Origin: Oscillospiraceae bacterium
GTDB taxonomy: Bacteria; Bacillota; Clostridia; Oscillospirales; Butyricicoccaceae
NCBI GenBank assembly: GCA_015068445.1
Contig: SVKN01000006.1
Location: forward strand, 1-51,968
Length of the DNA stretch: 51,968 bases
Direction: 5' to 3'
Of this stretch, positions 23,864 through 32,406 are shown in pieces. The notes under the pieces are model-generated. The model worked only from the letters and a program-made list of their open reading frames with translations, ran no database searches and had not been told where the DNA came from. How positions within the stretch are numbered: position 1 is the first letter of the stretch; each line of letters starts with the position of its first letter. The translations under genes were made by a program, and so were the position numbers.

Positions 23864-24541
23864 ATGGCGTTTCTGACCACGGTGTTCACCCTTGTCATCA
23901 CGGTGGGACTGCCGATGTTCGGCGTGTTCTACCTGTTCGACCGCGACAAGGCGTTTCTCAAATCCCTTGGCGCGGGTGTGGTGGCCTATGCCATCCCGCA
24001 GGTGCTCAGCATCGTGCCGCCCTTCAGCGATCTGGACGCCATCCTCGGTCCCTACGGCCTGGCGTCCGCGACCTTCGGCAAGTCGCTGATCTTCGCCCTC
24101 GTCATCGAGGTCGTCCGCTATCTGATCGTCCGCTATTACCTCACCGACCGCCGCAAGCGCCTGGACGTCGCCGCCGTGGGCTTCGGCCACTGGGGCATGG
24201 AAGCGATCCTGACCGTGGGACTGACAGTGTTCGTGCTGCTGCTCAGCTGGAGCCAGAACGGCCCGCTGGTGGACCCCACGAACATGATGCTGTCCGGTCT
24301 GGAGCGCCTGTTCGTCCTGCCGGTGATGCTGCTGCTGTCCGCGCTGACCTTCCGGGCCGTCAAGACCGGCGGGCTGCAGTGGGCGGCGCTGGGCGTGCTG
24401 ATCAACACGCTGCTCAACGGCGGCACGTCCTTCCTCGTGGCCGGCGGGCTGTCCTCGTCCATCGTCATCTGGCTCATGGGCGTGGTGGGGCTCGTCTGCG
24501 GCCTGTTCGCCTACCGGCTGATCACCGGCAGAGCCAAATAG
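23864..24541 (+). CDS. YhfC-family intramembrane protease-like protein
   Basis: 225-residue polytopic membrane protein with about six or seven helices. It fits the YhfC (DUF2324) group related to PrsW-type glutamic intramembrane proteases; the segment VGFGHWGMEAILT carries the conserved Gly-His and Glu, and the later NTLLNGGTSFL is where the family has a second polar motif. ATG 23864 follows GGAGG. It is 27 bases upstream of fhs and is probably cotranscribed, though no functional link to folate metabolism is evident. Confidence 0.75.
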   Translation: MAFLTTVFTLVITVGLPMFGVFYLFDRDKAFLKSLGAGVVAYAIPQVLSIVPPFSDLDAILGPYGLASATFGKSLIFALVIEVVRYLIVRYYLTDRRKRLDVAAVGFGHWGMEAILTVGLTVFVLLLSWSQNGPLVDPTNMMLSGLERLFVLPVMLLLSALTFRAVKTGGLQWAALGVLINTLLNGGTSFLVAGGLSSSIVIWLMGVVGLVCGLFAYRLITGRAK

Positions 24542-24568
24542 AATCCCTGGAAACGGAGGTGGGCTCCC

Positions 24569-26239
24569 ATGTCCCACAAATCTGACATCGAGATCGCCCA
24601 GGAGGCGCAGCTGCTCCCCATCGGCGAGATCGCGTCCAAGCTCGGCATTCCCGATGAAGCGCTGGAGCTTTACGGCAAGTATAAAGCGAAACTGGATATC
24701 AATAAGCTGCCCGACACGGGCAGGCAGGGCAAGGTCATCCTCGTCACGGCCATCACCCCCACGCCTGCGGGCGAGGGGAAGACCACCACGTCGGTGGGCC
24801 TGGCCGACGCCCTGTCCGCCATCGGCAAGCGGGCCGTCGTCGCCCTGCGCGAGCCGTCTCTCGGCCCCGTGTTCGGCGTCAAGGGCGGCGCCGCCGGCGG
24901 CGGCTATGCCCAGGTGGTGCCCATGGAGGACATCAACCTTCACTTCACCGGCGACCTGCACGCCGTTGGCGCGGCCAACAATCTGCTGGCCGCCATGCTC
25001 GACAACCATATCTATCAGGGCAATGCCCTGAACATCGACCCGCGCCGCATCACCTGGCGCCGGGCCCTCGATATGAACGACCGCCAGCTGCGCGCCGTGG
25101 TGGACGGCCTTGGCGGGCATACCAACGGCATGCCCCGGGAGGACGGCTTCGACATCACCGTCGCCTCCGAGGTCATGGCCGCCCTGTGTCTCGCCACCGA
25201 CCTCATGGACCTCAAGGCGCGGCTGAGCCGCATGATCGTCGGCTATACCCGGGACGGCGAGCCGGTCACCGCCGGTCAGCTCAAGGCCGCCGGAGCCATG
25301 ACCGCCCTGCTCAAGGACGCCATCAAGCCCAACCTCGTCCAGACGCTGGAGCACACCCCTGCCTTCATCCACGGCGGCCCCTTCGCCAACATCGCCCACG
25401 GCTGCAACAGCGCCATGGCCACGCAGACGGCCGTGAAGCTGGCGGATTACGTCGTCACCGAGGCCGGCTTCGGCGCCGATCTGGGCGCGGAGAAGTTCAT
25501 CGACATCAAGTGCCGCGCCACCGGCATCCGCCCCTCGGCCGTCGTCATCGTCGCCACGGTCCGGGCGCTCAAGCACCACGGCGGCGTGCCAAAGGCAGAG
25601 CTGGGCGGTGAAAACCTCCCGGCGCTGGAAAAGGGCCTGCCCAACCTGCTGCGCCATATCGACAACGTGACGAACGTCTTCGGCCTGCCCGCCGTGGTGG
25701 CGATCAACCGCTTCCCCACCGACACGGAGGCGGAGCTGCAGCTGGTGGAGGAGAAGTGCCGCGCGCTGGGCGTCAACGTCGCCCTCAGCGAGGTCTGGGG
25801 CAAGGGCGGTCAGGGCGGCGTCGCGCTGGCCGAGGAGGTCGTCCGCCTCTGCGAGACGGAGAACCGGTTCTCATACGTCTATCCCGACGAAGTGTCGCTC
25901 AAGGACAAGATCGTCGCCGTGGCAAAGCGCGTCTACCGCGCGGAGGGCGTCGATTTCATCCCCGCCGCGTCCAGGGAGCTGGCCCGGCTGGAGGAGCTGG
26001 GCTTCGGCCATCTGCCCGTCTGCATGGCCAAGACCCAGTACAGCTTCTCCGACGACCAGAAGAAGCTGGGCGCGCCCGAGGACTTCCGCATCACGGTGCG
26101 CTCCGTCAAGGTCTCCGCGGGCGCGGGCTTCGTGATCGCCCTGACGGGCGACATCATGACCATGCCCGGCCTGCCCAGGGTCCCGTCGGCCGAGAAGATC
26201 GACGTGGACGAGCACGGCAACATCAGCGGTATTTTCTAA
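24569..26239 (+). CDS. fhs: Formate-tetrahydrofolate ligase
   Basis: ATP-dependent synthesis of 10-formyl-THF from formate and THF, 556 residues, matching the family's roughly 555. The P-loop is [20 protein letters not shown] and the family stretches [35 protein letters not shown] and [14 protein letters not shown] are intact, as is the C-terminal [14 protein letters not shown] 24569 follows GGAGGTGGGC. With fchA and folD it forms the methyl-branch series formate to methylene-THF, used for one-carbon supply or, run in reverse, for disposal of serine or purine carbons. Confidence 0.97.
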   Translation: MSHKSDIEIAQEAQLLPIGEIASKLGIPDEALELYGKYKAKLDINKLPDTGRQGKVILVTAITPTPAGEGKTTTSVGLADALSAIGKRAVVALREPSLGPVFGVKGGAAGGGYAQVVPMEDINLHFTGDLHAVGAANNLLAAMLDNHIYQGNALNIDPRRITWRRALDMNDRQLRAVVDGLGGHTNGMPREDGFDITVASEVMAALCLATDLMDLKARLSRMIVGYTRDGEPVTAGQLKAAGAMTALLKDAIKPNLVQTLEHTPAFIHGGPFANIAHGCNSAMATQTAVKLADYVVTEAGFGADLGAEKFIDIKCRATGIRPSAVVIVATVRALKHHGGVPKAELGGENLPALEKGLPNLLRHIDNVTNVFGLPAVVAINRFPTDTEAELQLVEEKCRALGVNVALSEVWGKGGQGGVALAEEVVRLCETENRFSYVYPDEVSLKDKIVAVAKRVYRAEGVDFIPAASRELARLEELGFGHLPVCMAKTQYSFSDDQKKLGAPEDFRITVRSVKVSAGAGFVIALTGDIMTMPGLPRVPSAEKIDVDEHGNISGIF

Positions 26240-26276
26240 AGCGCTTGAAATCCTGGCTATATATATTGGAGGAAAC

Positions 26277-26909
26277 ATGAGTTATTCTGACACATCCCTG
26301 CGGGACTTCGTGTCCCGGCTGTCCACCAAGGCGCCGGTCCCCGGCGGCGGAGGCGCTTCGGCGCTGGTCGGCGCGGTGGGGACCGCGCTGGGCTGCATGG
26401 TCGGTTCGCTGACCGTGGGCAAAAAGAAGTACGCCGCCGTGGAGCCCGAGATCCGCGAGCTGATGGACAGGAGCCTGACGCTGCAGAGCGAGCTGCTGGC
26501 GCTGATCGACAAGGACGCCGAAGCCTTCGAGCCGCTGGCGAAGGCCTACGGTCTCCCCGCGGCCACCGAGGAGGAGAAGGCACGCAAGGCCGAGGTCATG
26601 GCCGTGGTGCTCAAGGACGCCTGCGCCGTGCCCATGGAGATCATGGAGAAGTGCTGCGCGGCGCTGGAACTGACGAAGGTCTTCGCCGAGAAGGGCTCCG
26701 TCATCGCAGTCAGCGACGCGGGCGTCTCCGCGTCCCTGTGCGTCGCCGCCCTCAAGGGCGCGGCCCTCAACGTGTTCATCAACACGAAGGCCATGGCCGA
26801 CCGCGCGCTGGCCGAGAGCCTCAACGACAAGGCCAACGCCATGCTCGACACGTACGTACCCATGGGCGAGGGGATCTTTGACCTCGTGCGCAGCAAGCTG
26901 AAAAAGTAG
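26277..26909 (+). CDS. fchA: Methenyl-THF cyclohydrolase / formimidoyl-THF cyclodeaminase family
   Basis: 210-residue all-helical protein of the FTCD-C family. The N-terminal glycine motif APVPGGGGASALVGAVG binds folate; DKDAEAFEPLAKAYGLP and the following helices are typical. In clostridia FchA hydrolyses 5,10-methenyl-THF to 10-formyl-THF, or deaminates formimino-THF. The placement between fhs and folD, with a FolD that lacks the cyclohydrolase Lys, points to the cyclohydrolase role here. ATG 26277 follows GGAGG; folD begins 8 bases after its stop. Confidence 0.9.
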   Translation: MSYSDTSLRDFVSRLSTKAPVPGGGGASALVGAVGTALGCMVGSLTVGKKKYAAVEPEIRELMDRSLTLQSELLALIDKDAEAFEPLAKAYGLPAATEEEKARKAEVMAVVLKDACAVPMEIMEKCCAALELTKVFAEKGSVIAVSDAGVSASLCVAALKGAALNVFINTKAMADRALAESLNDKANAMLDTYVPMGEGIFDLVRSKLKK

Positions 26910-26917
26910 GAGGTCCT

Positions 26918-27859
26918 ATGGCGAAGCAACTGAGAGGCGCGCCCGTGGCGAAGGCCATCGTGGCGGAACTGAAGGAACGCACCGCGGCGCTCAGGGAGCG
27001 CGGCGTCACGCCCACACTGACCATCGTCCGCGTGGGGAACAACCCCGACGACATCTCCTACGAGCACAGCGCCATCCGCCGCTGCGCCGCCTGCGGCGTC
27101 AGCGTCCGCCGGATGATCATCACCGAAAAGGCGAACACCAGGACCGTCGTCAACTGCATCCGCGAGATCAACGAGGACGAGGCGGTCCATGGCGTGCTGC
27201 TGTTCCTTCCGCTGCCCAGATCCGTCGATGAGACCGCCGTCCGCGAGACGCTGGCTCCGGAGAAGGACATGGACGGCATCACCGAGGGCTCCATGGCCGG
27301 CGTGTTCACGGGCAGCGGCACGGGTTATCCCCCCTGCACGGCCTGGGCCTGCATGGAGATCCTCGACTACTACGGCATCGACCCGGCGGGCAAGCGCGCC
27401 ACGATCATGGGCCGCAGCAACATCGCTGGCAAGCCCGCGGCCATGCTGCTGCTGCAGAAGAACGCCACGGTCACCATCTGCCACACCAAGACGCCCGATA
27501 CCGTCAAGGAATGCTCCCGCGCCGACATCATCGTCGCCGCCGTGGGCCGCCCGGGCACCATCGGCGTCGGCCACACCCGCATCGGCCAGACGATCCTCGA
27601 TGTGGGCATCAACGTGCTGGAGGACGGCTCCGTGACGGGCGACGTGGATTACGAGAACGTGGAGCACATCGCCGGCGCCATCACTCCGGTCCCCGCGGGC
27701 GTGGGCCCCGTGACAACCGCCGTGCTGGCAAAGCACGTGGTGGAGGCCGCGGAAAAGTTTGCCGACCGCCGGGACGTTGAGATCAGAGAAGCCGCGAGAC
27801 GGGCCGCCGCCGAACAGGCCGCCCGGAACGCCAGAAGCAAGGCAAAGACCGCACAGTAA
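26918..27859 (+). CDS. folD: FolD, methylene-THF dehydrogenase (cyclohydrolase residues missing)
   Basis: 313-residue member of the FolD family (NADP-dependent methylene-THF dehydrogenase). The Rossmann motif GRSNIAGKPAAMLLL and the C-terminal ITPVPAGVGPVTTAVL are intact, and the folate-side Asp is in EKDMDGIT. In the active site YxxxK motif the Tyr is present (Tyr48) but the Lys is Ala52, and the VQLPLP Gln is Phe96 (LLFLPLP). In characterised FolD enzymes that Lys and Gln are needed for cyclohydrolase activity. A short Ala/Arg-rich tail follows residue 290. ATG 26918 follows AGGAGG. Confidence 0.92.
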   Translation: MAKQLRGAPVAKAIVAELKERTAALRERGVTPTLTIVRVGNNPDDISYEHSAIRRCAACGVSVRRMIITEKANTRTVVNCIREINEDEAVHGVLLFLPLPRSVDETAVRETLAPEKDMDGITEGSMAGVFTGSGTGYPPCTAWACMEILDYYGIDPAGKRATIMGRSNIAGKPAAMLLLQKNATVTICHTKTPDTVKECSRADIIVAAVGRPGTIGVGHTRIGQTILDVGINVLEDGSVTGDVDYENVEHIAGAITPVPAGVGPVTTAVLAKHVVEAAEKFADRRDVEIREAARRAAAEQAARNARSKAKTAQ

Positions 27860-27872
27860 TGAGACAGTATTA

Positions 27873-27905
27873 AAAAATCCCTCGACCATTGGTCGAGGGG
27901 TTTTT
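27873..27905. terminator. Bidirectional terminator between folD and the convergent amidohydrolase
   Basis: CCCTCGACC / GGTCGAGGG with ATT loop, flanked by an A run and a T run. Confidence 0.87.
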
Positions 27906-27917
27906 GATCGTTCGGCG

Positions 27918-29219
27918 TTATTTCATCAGCTCCGCCCAGGCCGCCAGGTATTCCTCGCGGTCCTTGTAGACGGGCACGAAATCCTTCTTGATCTTCAGCG
28001 CCGTTTTCGCGCCGTTGGCCAGCAGGTCCACGGCCGTCATCGCCATGCTCTTGGCGGCGATGATATAGGCCAGATAGGGGTCCTGCACTTGATAGTCGGA
28101 GGCGTGGCCGCCGCCGATCATGCCGCCGATGTAGGGATGGACGGCGGGGATGATGTGCTGCACGTCACCGAAGTCCGAGCAGCCGCCCATGTGCTTGAAG
28201 TGCTGCACGCGCTCCGGGCCCACCAGCTCGTTGAGGTTCTGCTCGAACACGTCGTTGAACTGCGGGTCGTTGCGGCGGGGCATGTAGCCGGGCACCTCCA
28301 CGATCTCCACCTGCGCGCCCACGGCCATGGCGCCGGCCTCCAGCGACCGGTTGACCTTGCGGGAGCCGTCCAGCACGGCCTCCATGGTCTTGCCGCGGAC
28401 GTACGTCTCGATGCGCACGTCGGCGGGCACCACGTTGACCAGGTTGCCGCCCTTGGTGATGATCGGGTGGACGCGGATCATGTCTTCATTCTTGAAGGTC
28501 TCGCGGTTGGCGTTGATGGCCATCAGGCCGATCTCCGCGGCGTTCAGCGCGTTGATGCCCAGATGGGGCGCGCCGCCGGCGTGGGCCTCCTTGCCGATGT
28601 AGTGGACGTACTTCGCCACGAAGCCGTTGGACGTGGTGGCGATGCCGCACTTGTCGCCGGAGGAGCTGTGGATCATCATGGCCAGATCGATGTGGTCCAG
28701 CTTGCCCAGGGCGATGAACTCCTGCTTGCCGCCCAGGAAGTGGATCTTCCCCTCGTCGATGAGGCTCTTGCGCCACTCCACCTCGCCGGCTTCCTCGGCC
28801 GGGGTGGCCCAGAACTCGATGTTGCCGTTCAGTTCCGCCATGGCGCCGGAGAACTTGAGGCCCATGGCCGCGCCCATGGTGGCCGCGATCTGGGCGAAAT
28901 GGCCGCAGGCGTGGGCGGCGCCCGTGTCGGGGTCGGCCTGGGGATGGTCGGGGCAGACGACGGCGTCCAGCTCGCCCATGATGGCCAGATCGACCTTCGG
29001 GTCCGTGCCGGGCAGCTTTGCGATGATGCCCGTGACGCCCACCTCGCTCTCGTAGTCAAGGCCGATCCTGTCAAGCATGGCTTTGACCTTGGCGGCGGTC
29101 TTGAACTCCTTATAGCCCAGCTCGGGCTCCCGGCGGATGCTCTCGCCCAGGGCGATGATCTCCTCCTGATGCTCGTCGATGACGGCGCAGACTTTCTGCT
29201 TCAGTTCCTTGACATTCAT
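27918..29219 (-). CDS. M20-family amidohydrolase (AbgB-like)
   Basis: 433-residue cytoplasmic metallohydrolase, paralogous to the gene at 13701-15038. Shared stretches are REPELGYKEFKTAAKV, IMGELDAVV, TGAAHACGHFAQ (metal region), ATPAEEAGE (catalytic Glu pair), and the dimer domain HYIGKEAHAGGAPHLGINAL. Unlike its paralog it keeps His rather than the Cys-Cys pair (AHACGHF against AHCCGHS). Predicted to cleave N-acyl or N-aroyl amino acids; exact substrate unknown. ATG 29219 follows AAGGAG. It is 15 bases downstream of the creatininase-family gene and cotranscribed with it. Confidence 0.88.
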   Translation of the reverse strand: MNVKELKQKVCAVIDEHQEEIIALGESIRREPELGYKEFKTAAKVKAMLDRIGLDYESEVGVTGIIAKLPGTDPKVDLAIMGELDAVVCPDHPQADPDTGAAHACGHFAQIAATMGAAMGLKFSGAMAELNGNIEFWATPAEEAGEVEWRKSLIDEGKIHFLGGKQEFIALGKLDHIDLAMMIHSSSGDKCGIATTSNGFVAKYVHYIGKEAHAGGAPHLGINALNAAEIGLMAINANRETFKNEDMIRVHPIITKGGNLVNVVPADVRIETYVRGKTMEAVLDGSRKVNRSLEAGAMAVGAQVEIVEVPGYMPRRNDPQFNDVFEQNLNELVGPERVQHFKHMGGCSDFGDVQHIIPAVHPYIGGMIGGGHASDYQVQDPYLAYIIAAKSMAMTAVDLLANGAKTALKIKKDFVPVYKDREEYLAAWAELMK

Positions 29220-29234
29220 TGGCGCGTTCTCCTT

Positions 29235-29990
29235 TTACAGCTCGACCTTTTTGAACTCTTCGATGAAATCCAGCGCGTACTGGGCGCAGCCCTCCAGCAT
29301 CTTCTGGCCCCACTCCCGGGTGGCCGTGGTGGGATGATCCACGCCGATCCAGCCGTTGTCGGTCATCTTGCGCACATTGCGGCGCGTGAGGATATCGAAG
29401 CCGCGGAAATTGATGGCGCCGAAGTTGGAGGTCTTGAGGTTCTCGGTCAGGTCCTTGACGTTGGCATCGGCCATGAGGCTCTTGTCCACCAGATCGTCGC
29501 CGATGGCCATCATGGCGGCCGTCTCCTCGCCGCCGCCGTGACCGCCCACCCAGGCGGGATCGAGGGTCCAGGCCAGCGTCCACCAGTTGAGGATGCAGCC
29601 CATGGCGTTCTTGCGGTCGAGATCCATGCACACCTGCTGCAGCGCCGCGTTGTTGCCGCCGTGGCCGTTCATGAACAGGAACTTGCGCGCGCCGTGATGG
29701 TACAGGCTCTCGGTGATCTTCGACACGACGGCGTACAGCACGTCGTAGCCCAGGTTGACCGTGCCGGGGAAGTCCGCCAGATAATCCGTGGAGCCGTAGG
29801 GCACCGTGGGGGCGATCAGCACGTCGCATTTGGGCTCCATCAGCTCGATGATCTTGTTGGGCACGAGGAAATCGGTGCCCAGCGCCACATGCTTGCCGTG
29901 ACACTCGATGCTGCCGATGCCGATGATGACCATGTCGTTATGGCGGAAATACTCCTCCGCCTGCGTCCAGTTGATCCGTTCCAGTCTCAT
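29235..29990 (-). CDS. Creatininase-family amidohydrolase
   Basis: 251-residue metal-dependent amidohydrolase of the creatininase/MftE fold. The motifs GIGSIECHGKHVALGTD (usual form GSxEQHGPHLP), FMNGHGGNNAAL and GGHGGGEETAAMM supply the metal-binding Glu, His and Asp residues. Family members hydrolyse cyclic amides or process peptides; substrate here is unknown. First gene of a two-gene operon with the M20 amidohydrolase, so a ring-opening step followed by deacylation is an attractive but unproven idea. ATG 29990 follows AAAAGGAGTG. Confidence 0.87.
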   Translation of the reverse strand: MRLERINWTQAEEYFRHNDMVIIGIGSIECHGKHVALGTDFLVPNKIIELMEPKCDVLIAPTVPYGSTDYLADFPGTVNLGYDVLYAVVSKITESLYHHGARKFLFMNGHGGNNAALQQVCMDLDRKNAMGCILNWWTLAWTLDPAWVGGHGGGEETAAMMAIGDDLVDKSLMADANVKDLTENLKTSNFGAINFRGFDILTRRNVRKMTDNGWIGVDHPTTATREWGQKMLEGCAQYALDFIEEFKKVEL

Positions 29991-30047
29991 ACTGCTGCAC
30001 TCCTTTTAGATATAATGAATAAAATCGCAAGGGTTTTACACTTTTCT

Positions 30048-30076
30048 ATTATATAGTCTTTACCTGTAAAAAGCAA
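30048..30076 (-). promoter_or_regulatory. Promoter of the creatininase-amidohydrolase operon
   Basis: Minus-strand TTGCTT (30071-30076), 17-base spacer, TATAAT (30048-30053). It overlaps the rightward promoter at 30060-30088. Confidence 0.65.
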
Positions 30077-30088
30077 CTGTGATATAAT
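30060..30088 (+). promoter_or_regulatory. Promoter of the aminotransferase gene
   Basis: TTACCT (30060-30065), 17-base spacer, TGA-TATAAT (-10 at 30083-30088). It interlocks with the divergent promoter, so the two units may compete or share a regulator. Confidence 0.65.
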
Positions 30089-30129
30089 AGTGCCGGAAGA
30101 TCAATAAAAAACCGAAAGAGGTGCATCCC

Positions 30130-31311
30130 ATGAAGTTTTCAAAGCTCGTCCAGCCCGGTCTGGACAAGGGCGTCAAACACACCGGCATGATGTCCGAGGA
30201 TCCCACGCTCATCAAGTTCTCCATCGGTAACCCGCCCCCCGAGGGCTTCGCCGTGGAGCGCATCCGCGCCATCTCCGACCGTCTGATCGCCGAAGAACCC
30301 AACTCCCTGCTGAACTACGGCTCCGCCGGCGGCCGCGACGATTTCCGCGACGCCATCCGCGCCTTTATGAACCGCCGCGTCAAGGTCATCAACGACGAGG
30401 ATATCATCACCGTCACCTCCGGCGGCCAGCAGGGCATCTCCTTTGCCATCCAGGCCTTCTGCGATCCCGGCGACGTCATCCTCTGTGAGGACCCCACGTT
30501 CATGGCCGCCCTCGACATGTTCCGCAACCTGGGCGCGAAGCCCGTGGGCGTCAAGATGAACGACGACGGCATCGATCTGGAGGATCTGGAGAAGAAGATG
30601 CAGATGCAGCCCAAGCCCAAGCTGCTGTACATCATCCCCGATTTCCAGAACCCCATGGGCGTCTCCCTGCCCGAGTGGAAGCGCAAGGAGGTCTGCCGTC
30701 TGGCCTATGAGTACGATGTGCCCGTGCTGGAGGACAACCCCTACTACGAGCTGCGCTACGACGGCGAGTTCATCCCCCTGCTGAAGCATTACGACGAGCA
30801 CGGCATGGTCGGTCTCGTGTCCAGCATGTCCAAGATCGTCGGCCCCGGCATGCGCTGCGGCTTCGTGGCGGCCCCCGGCAGCTTTGGTCAGGCCATCGCC
30901 AACCTCAAGTACAGCGCCGACCTGCACACCACCACCTGGGCCCAGCGCGTCAGCTGCGAGCTGCTGACCCACGATATGGAGAAGGATCTGGAGGGCCTGC
31001 GCAAGCTGTATGAGCATCGCGGCCACAAGATGCAGGAGTGCCTGGCGGAGTACTGCCACCCCGACGTCCACTTCACCCATCCCCAGGGCGGCATGTTCAT
31101 CTGGGTCACCATGCCCGAGGGCACCGATATGGACGCCTTCCTCAAGGAGCTGGACGACAACCGCGTCGTCGTCGTCCCCGGCAAGCGCTTCTTCACCGAC
31201 GGCACCTATCAGACCCCGTCCTTCCGCCTCAGCTACTCGCTGGCGACGGACGAGGAGATCGAAAAGGGCATCCGCATCCTCGGCGATCTGACGAAGAAAT
31301 ACTGCAAATAA
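30130..31311 (+). CDS. PLP-dependent aminotransferase, class I/II (MocR-core-like)
   Basis: 393-residue fold-type I aminotransferase, close to the 2-aminoadipate/aromatic aminotransferase group. The PLP Lys is in SSMSKIVGPGMRCGF, with PDFQNPMG and EDNPYYELRYDG supplying cofactor contacts and FRLSYSLATDEEI binding substrate carboxylate. ATG 30130 lies 8 bases after AAAGAGGTG. Divergent from the creatininase-amidohydrolase operon; together with it and the aroM-purB operon it looks like an amino-acid or N-acyl compound catabolic neighbourhood, which is inference. Confidence 0.88.
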   Translation: MKFSKLVQPGLDKGVKHTGMMSEDPTLIKFSIGNPPPEGFAVERIRAISDRLIAEEPNSLLNYGSAGGRDDFRDAIRAFMNRRVKVINDEDIITVTSGGQQGISFAIQAFCDPGDVILCEDPTFMAALDMFRNLGAKPVGVKMNDDGIDLEDLEKKMQMQPKPKLLYIIPDFQNPMGVSLPEWKRKEVCRLAYEYDVPVLEDNPYYELRYDGEFIPLLKHYDEHGMVGLVSSMSKIVGPGMRCGFVAAPGSFGQAIANLKYSADLHTTTWAQRVSCELLTHDMEKDLEGLRKLYEHRGHKMQECLAEYCHPDVHFTHPQGGMFIWVTMPEGTDMDAFLKELDDNRVVVVPGKRFFTDGTYQTPSFRLSYSLATDEEIEKGIRILGDLTKKYCK

Positions 31312-31326
31312 GCGTCAAAAAGCACG

Positions 31327-31358
31327 AAAAAGCCCCTCCGGCCACACCGGAGGGGCTT
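31327..31358 (-). terminator. Terminator of the aroM-purB operon (convergent with the aminotransferase)
   Basis: AAGCCCCTCCGG / CCGGAGGGGCTT 12-bp stem with a 5-base loop; TTTTT on the minus strand, weaker T content on the plus strand. Confidence 0.82.
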
Positions 31359-31361
31359 GAT

Positions 31362-31769
31362 TTATCTGCCGAAAACGAGCAGCACGGCGACGATCGCCAG
31401 CGACAGGACGATCAGAAAAACGCCTGCGCCTCTTCCGCCGCTTTTGCCGGGTACGATGAACTCAGCGGGCTTGTCAGGATTGTACAGCACGGTGTACACC
31501 GCGCCGACGCGGTAGGCATTCCGGCGTGAGGCGGCCATATCGCCCTCCTCACGGAACTGCTTTCCGTCAACGAAATACTCGAACACCGGCCGGTATTCGC
31601 GGGTCTTGTGCCCGTCGGAATCGCTGTCCCAGTCCTCCAGTACCTCGACGATGGTGGCCCGGGTCTGCGCGGTGCAGCGCCCGCGCCTGCGCGTGCGGCT
31701 GACCACGATCAGCAGGCCCAGCAGGAGCATCGCGCCGGCGGCGAGCCACAGCGCGGCATATTCGCCCAT
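31362..31769 (-). CDS. DUF3592-like membrane protein
   Basis: 135 residues with two transmembrane helices (about 5-23 and 113-132) flanking an extracytoplasmic or cytoplasmic beta domain with EYRPVFEYFVDGKQF and YRVGAVYTVLYNPDKPAEF, the arrangement of DUF3592 proteins. Function unknown. ATG 31769 follows AAAGGAGACTG. Last gene of a four-gene operon (aroM, purB-like, membrane protein, this gene), 16 bases after its neighbour. Confidence 0.75.
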   Translation of the reverse strand: MGEYAALWLAAGAMLLLGLLIVVSRTRRRGRCTAQTRATIVEVLEDWDSDSDGHKTREYRPVFEYFVDGKQFREEGDMAASRRNAYRVGAVYTVLYNPDKPAEFIVPGKSGGRGAGVFLIVLSLAIVAVLLVFGR

Positions 31770-31785
31770 GACAGTCTCCTTTCGA

Positions 31786-32391
31786 TCAGAACGGGAAGTA
31801 CTTCAGCCGCAGTTTCCACGGCATGCCGATCCGGTAGATCGGCTTCAGCGCGAAGCCGAAGGAGCAGTAGATCCTGCCGTCCTCGCAGAAGTAGAAGCGG
31901 TACATCCGCCCCTCGTCCACGCTGTTGCGCTCGACGTTGATGGGGCTGAGACCCTGCTGGTGGCGCTCCCAGTCCTCCTGGGTGTAGAACACGCGGACGT
32001 TGTACTTGCCGGCCCAGGCGGGCATCTGGTTCCAGCCCAGCATCGTGCCCTTCTTCGTCTTGCCAAAGGCAGCCTCCAGGAACTCCCTGGCGTCCTCGCC
32101 GTAGAGCACCGTCGTCTTGATGGGGGAGAAGAAGCTGAACAGGCGGTGCCCGTCGGTCTTCATCTCCACGGCATAGGCGTCGGTGTCGATGTCATACGCC
32201 TTGCTGCGGGAGCCGAAATAGGATCCGAACAGCATATACAGCACCGCGAAGACCATGGCGGTCAGCAGCGCCCAGCGGCAGGCGGCGTTGAATCTCTGCC
32301 GCCCCTTTGAAAACTCCTTGCCGCGGCCCGGCTGGCTGATCGAGAAATAGATCAGGAACAGGATGGCCGCCAGCATGATAATGACTTGCAT
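31786..32391 (-). CDS. Membrane protein of unknown function
   Basis: 201 residues with a helix at the N-terminus (VIIMLAAILFLIYFSI) and a second at about 40-58 (ALLTAMVFAVLYMLFGSYF), then a soluble C-terminal domain containing RVFYTQEDWERHQQG and RMYRFYFCEDGRIYCSFGF. I do not recognise a family. It starts 15 bases after the purB-like stop without a strong ribosome-binding site, so translation may be coupled; an internal ATG at 32376 is an alternative start. Its pairing with the DUF3592-like gene suggests a small membrane module attached to an enzyme operon. Confidence 0.7.
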   Translation of the reverse strand: MQVIIMLAAILFLIYFSISQPGRGKEFSKGRQRFNAACRWALLTAMVFAVLYMLFGSYFGSRSKAYDIDTDAYAVEMKTDGHRLFSFFSPIKTTVLYGEDAREFLEAAFGKTKKGTMLGWNQMPAWAGKYNVRVFYTQEDWERHQQGLSPINVERNSVDEGRMYRFYFCEDGRIYCSFGFALKPIYRIGMPWKLRLKYFPF

Positions 32392-32406
32392 CCGTGCGTA
32401 CCCCGA

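Noticed and set aside
27759..30056. 765-codon plus-strand open frame opposite the amidohydrolase and creatininase genes
   Set aside because: His/Val/Asp-rich antisense shadow of two well-supported minus-strand enzymes.
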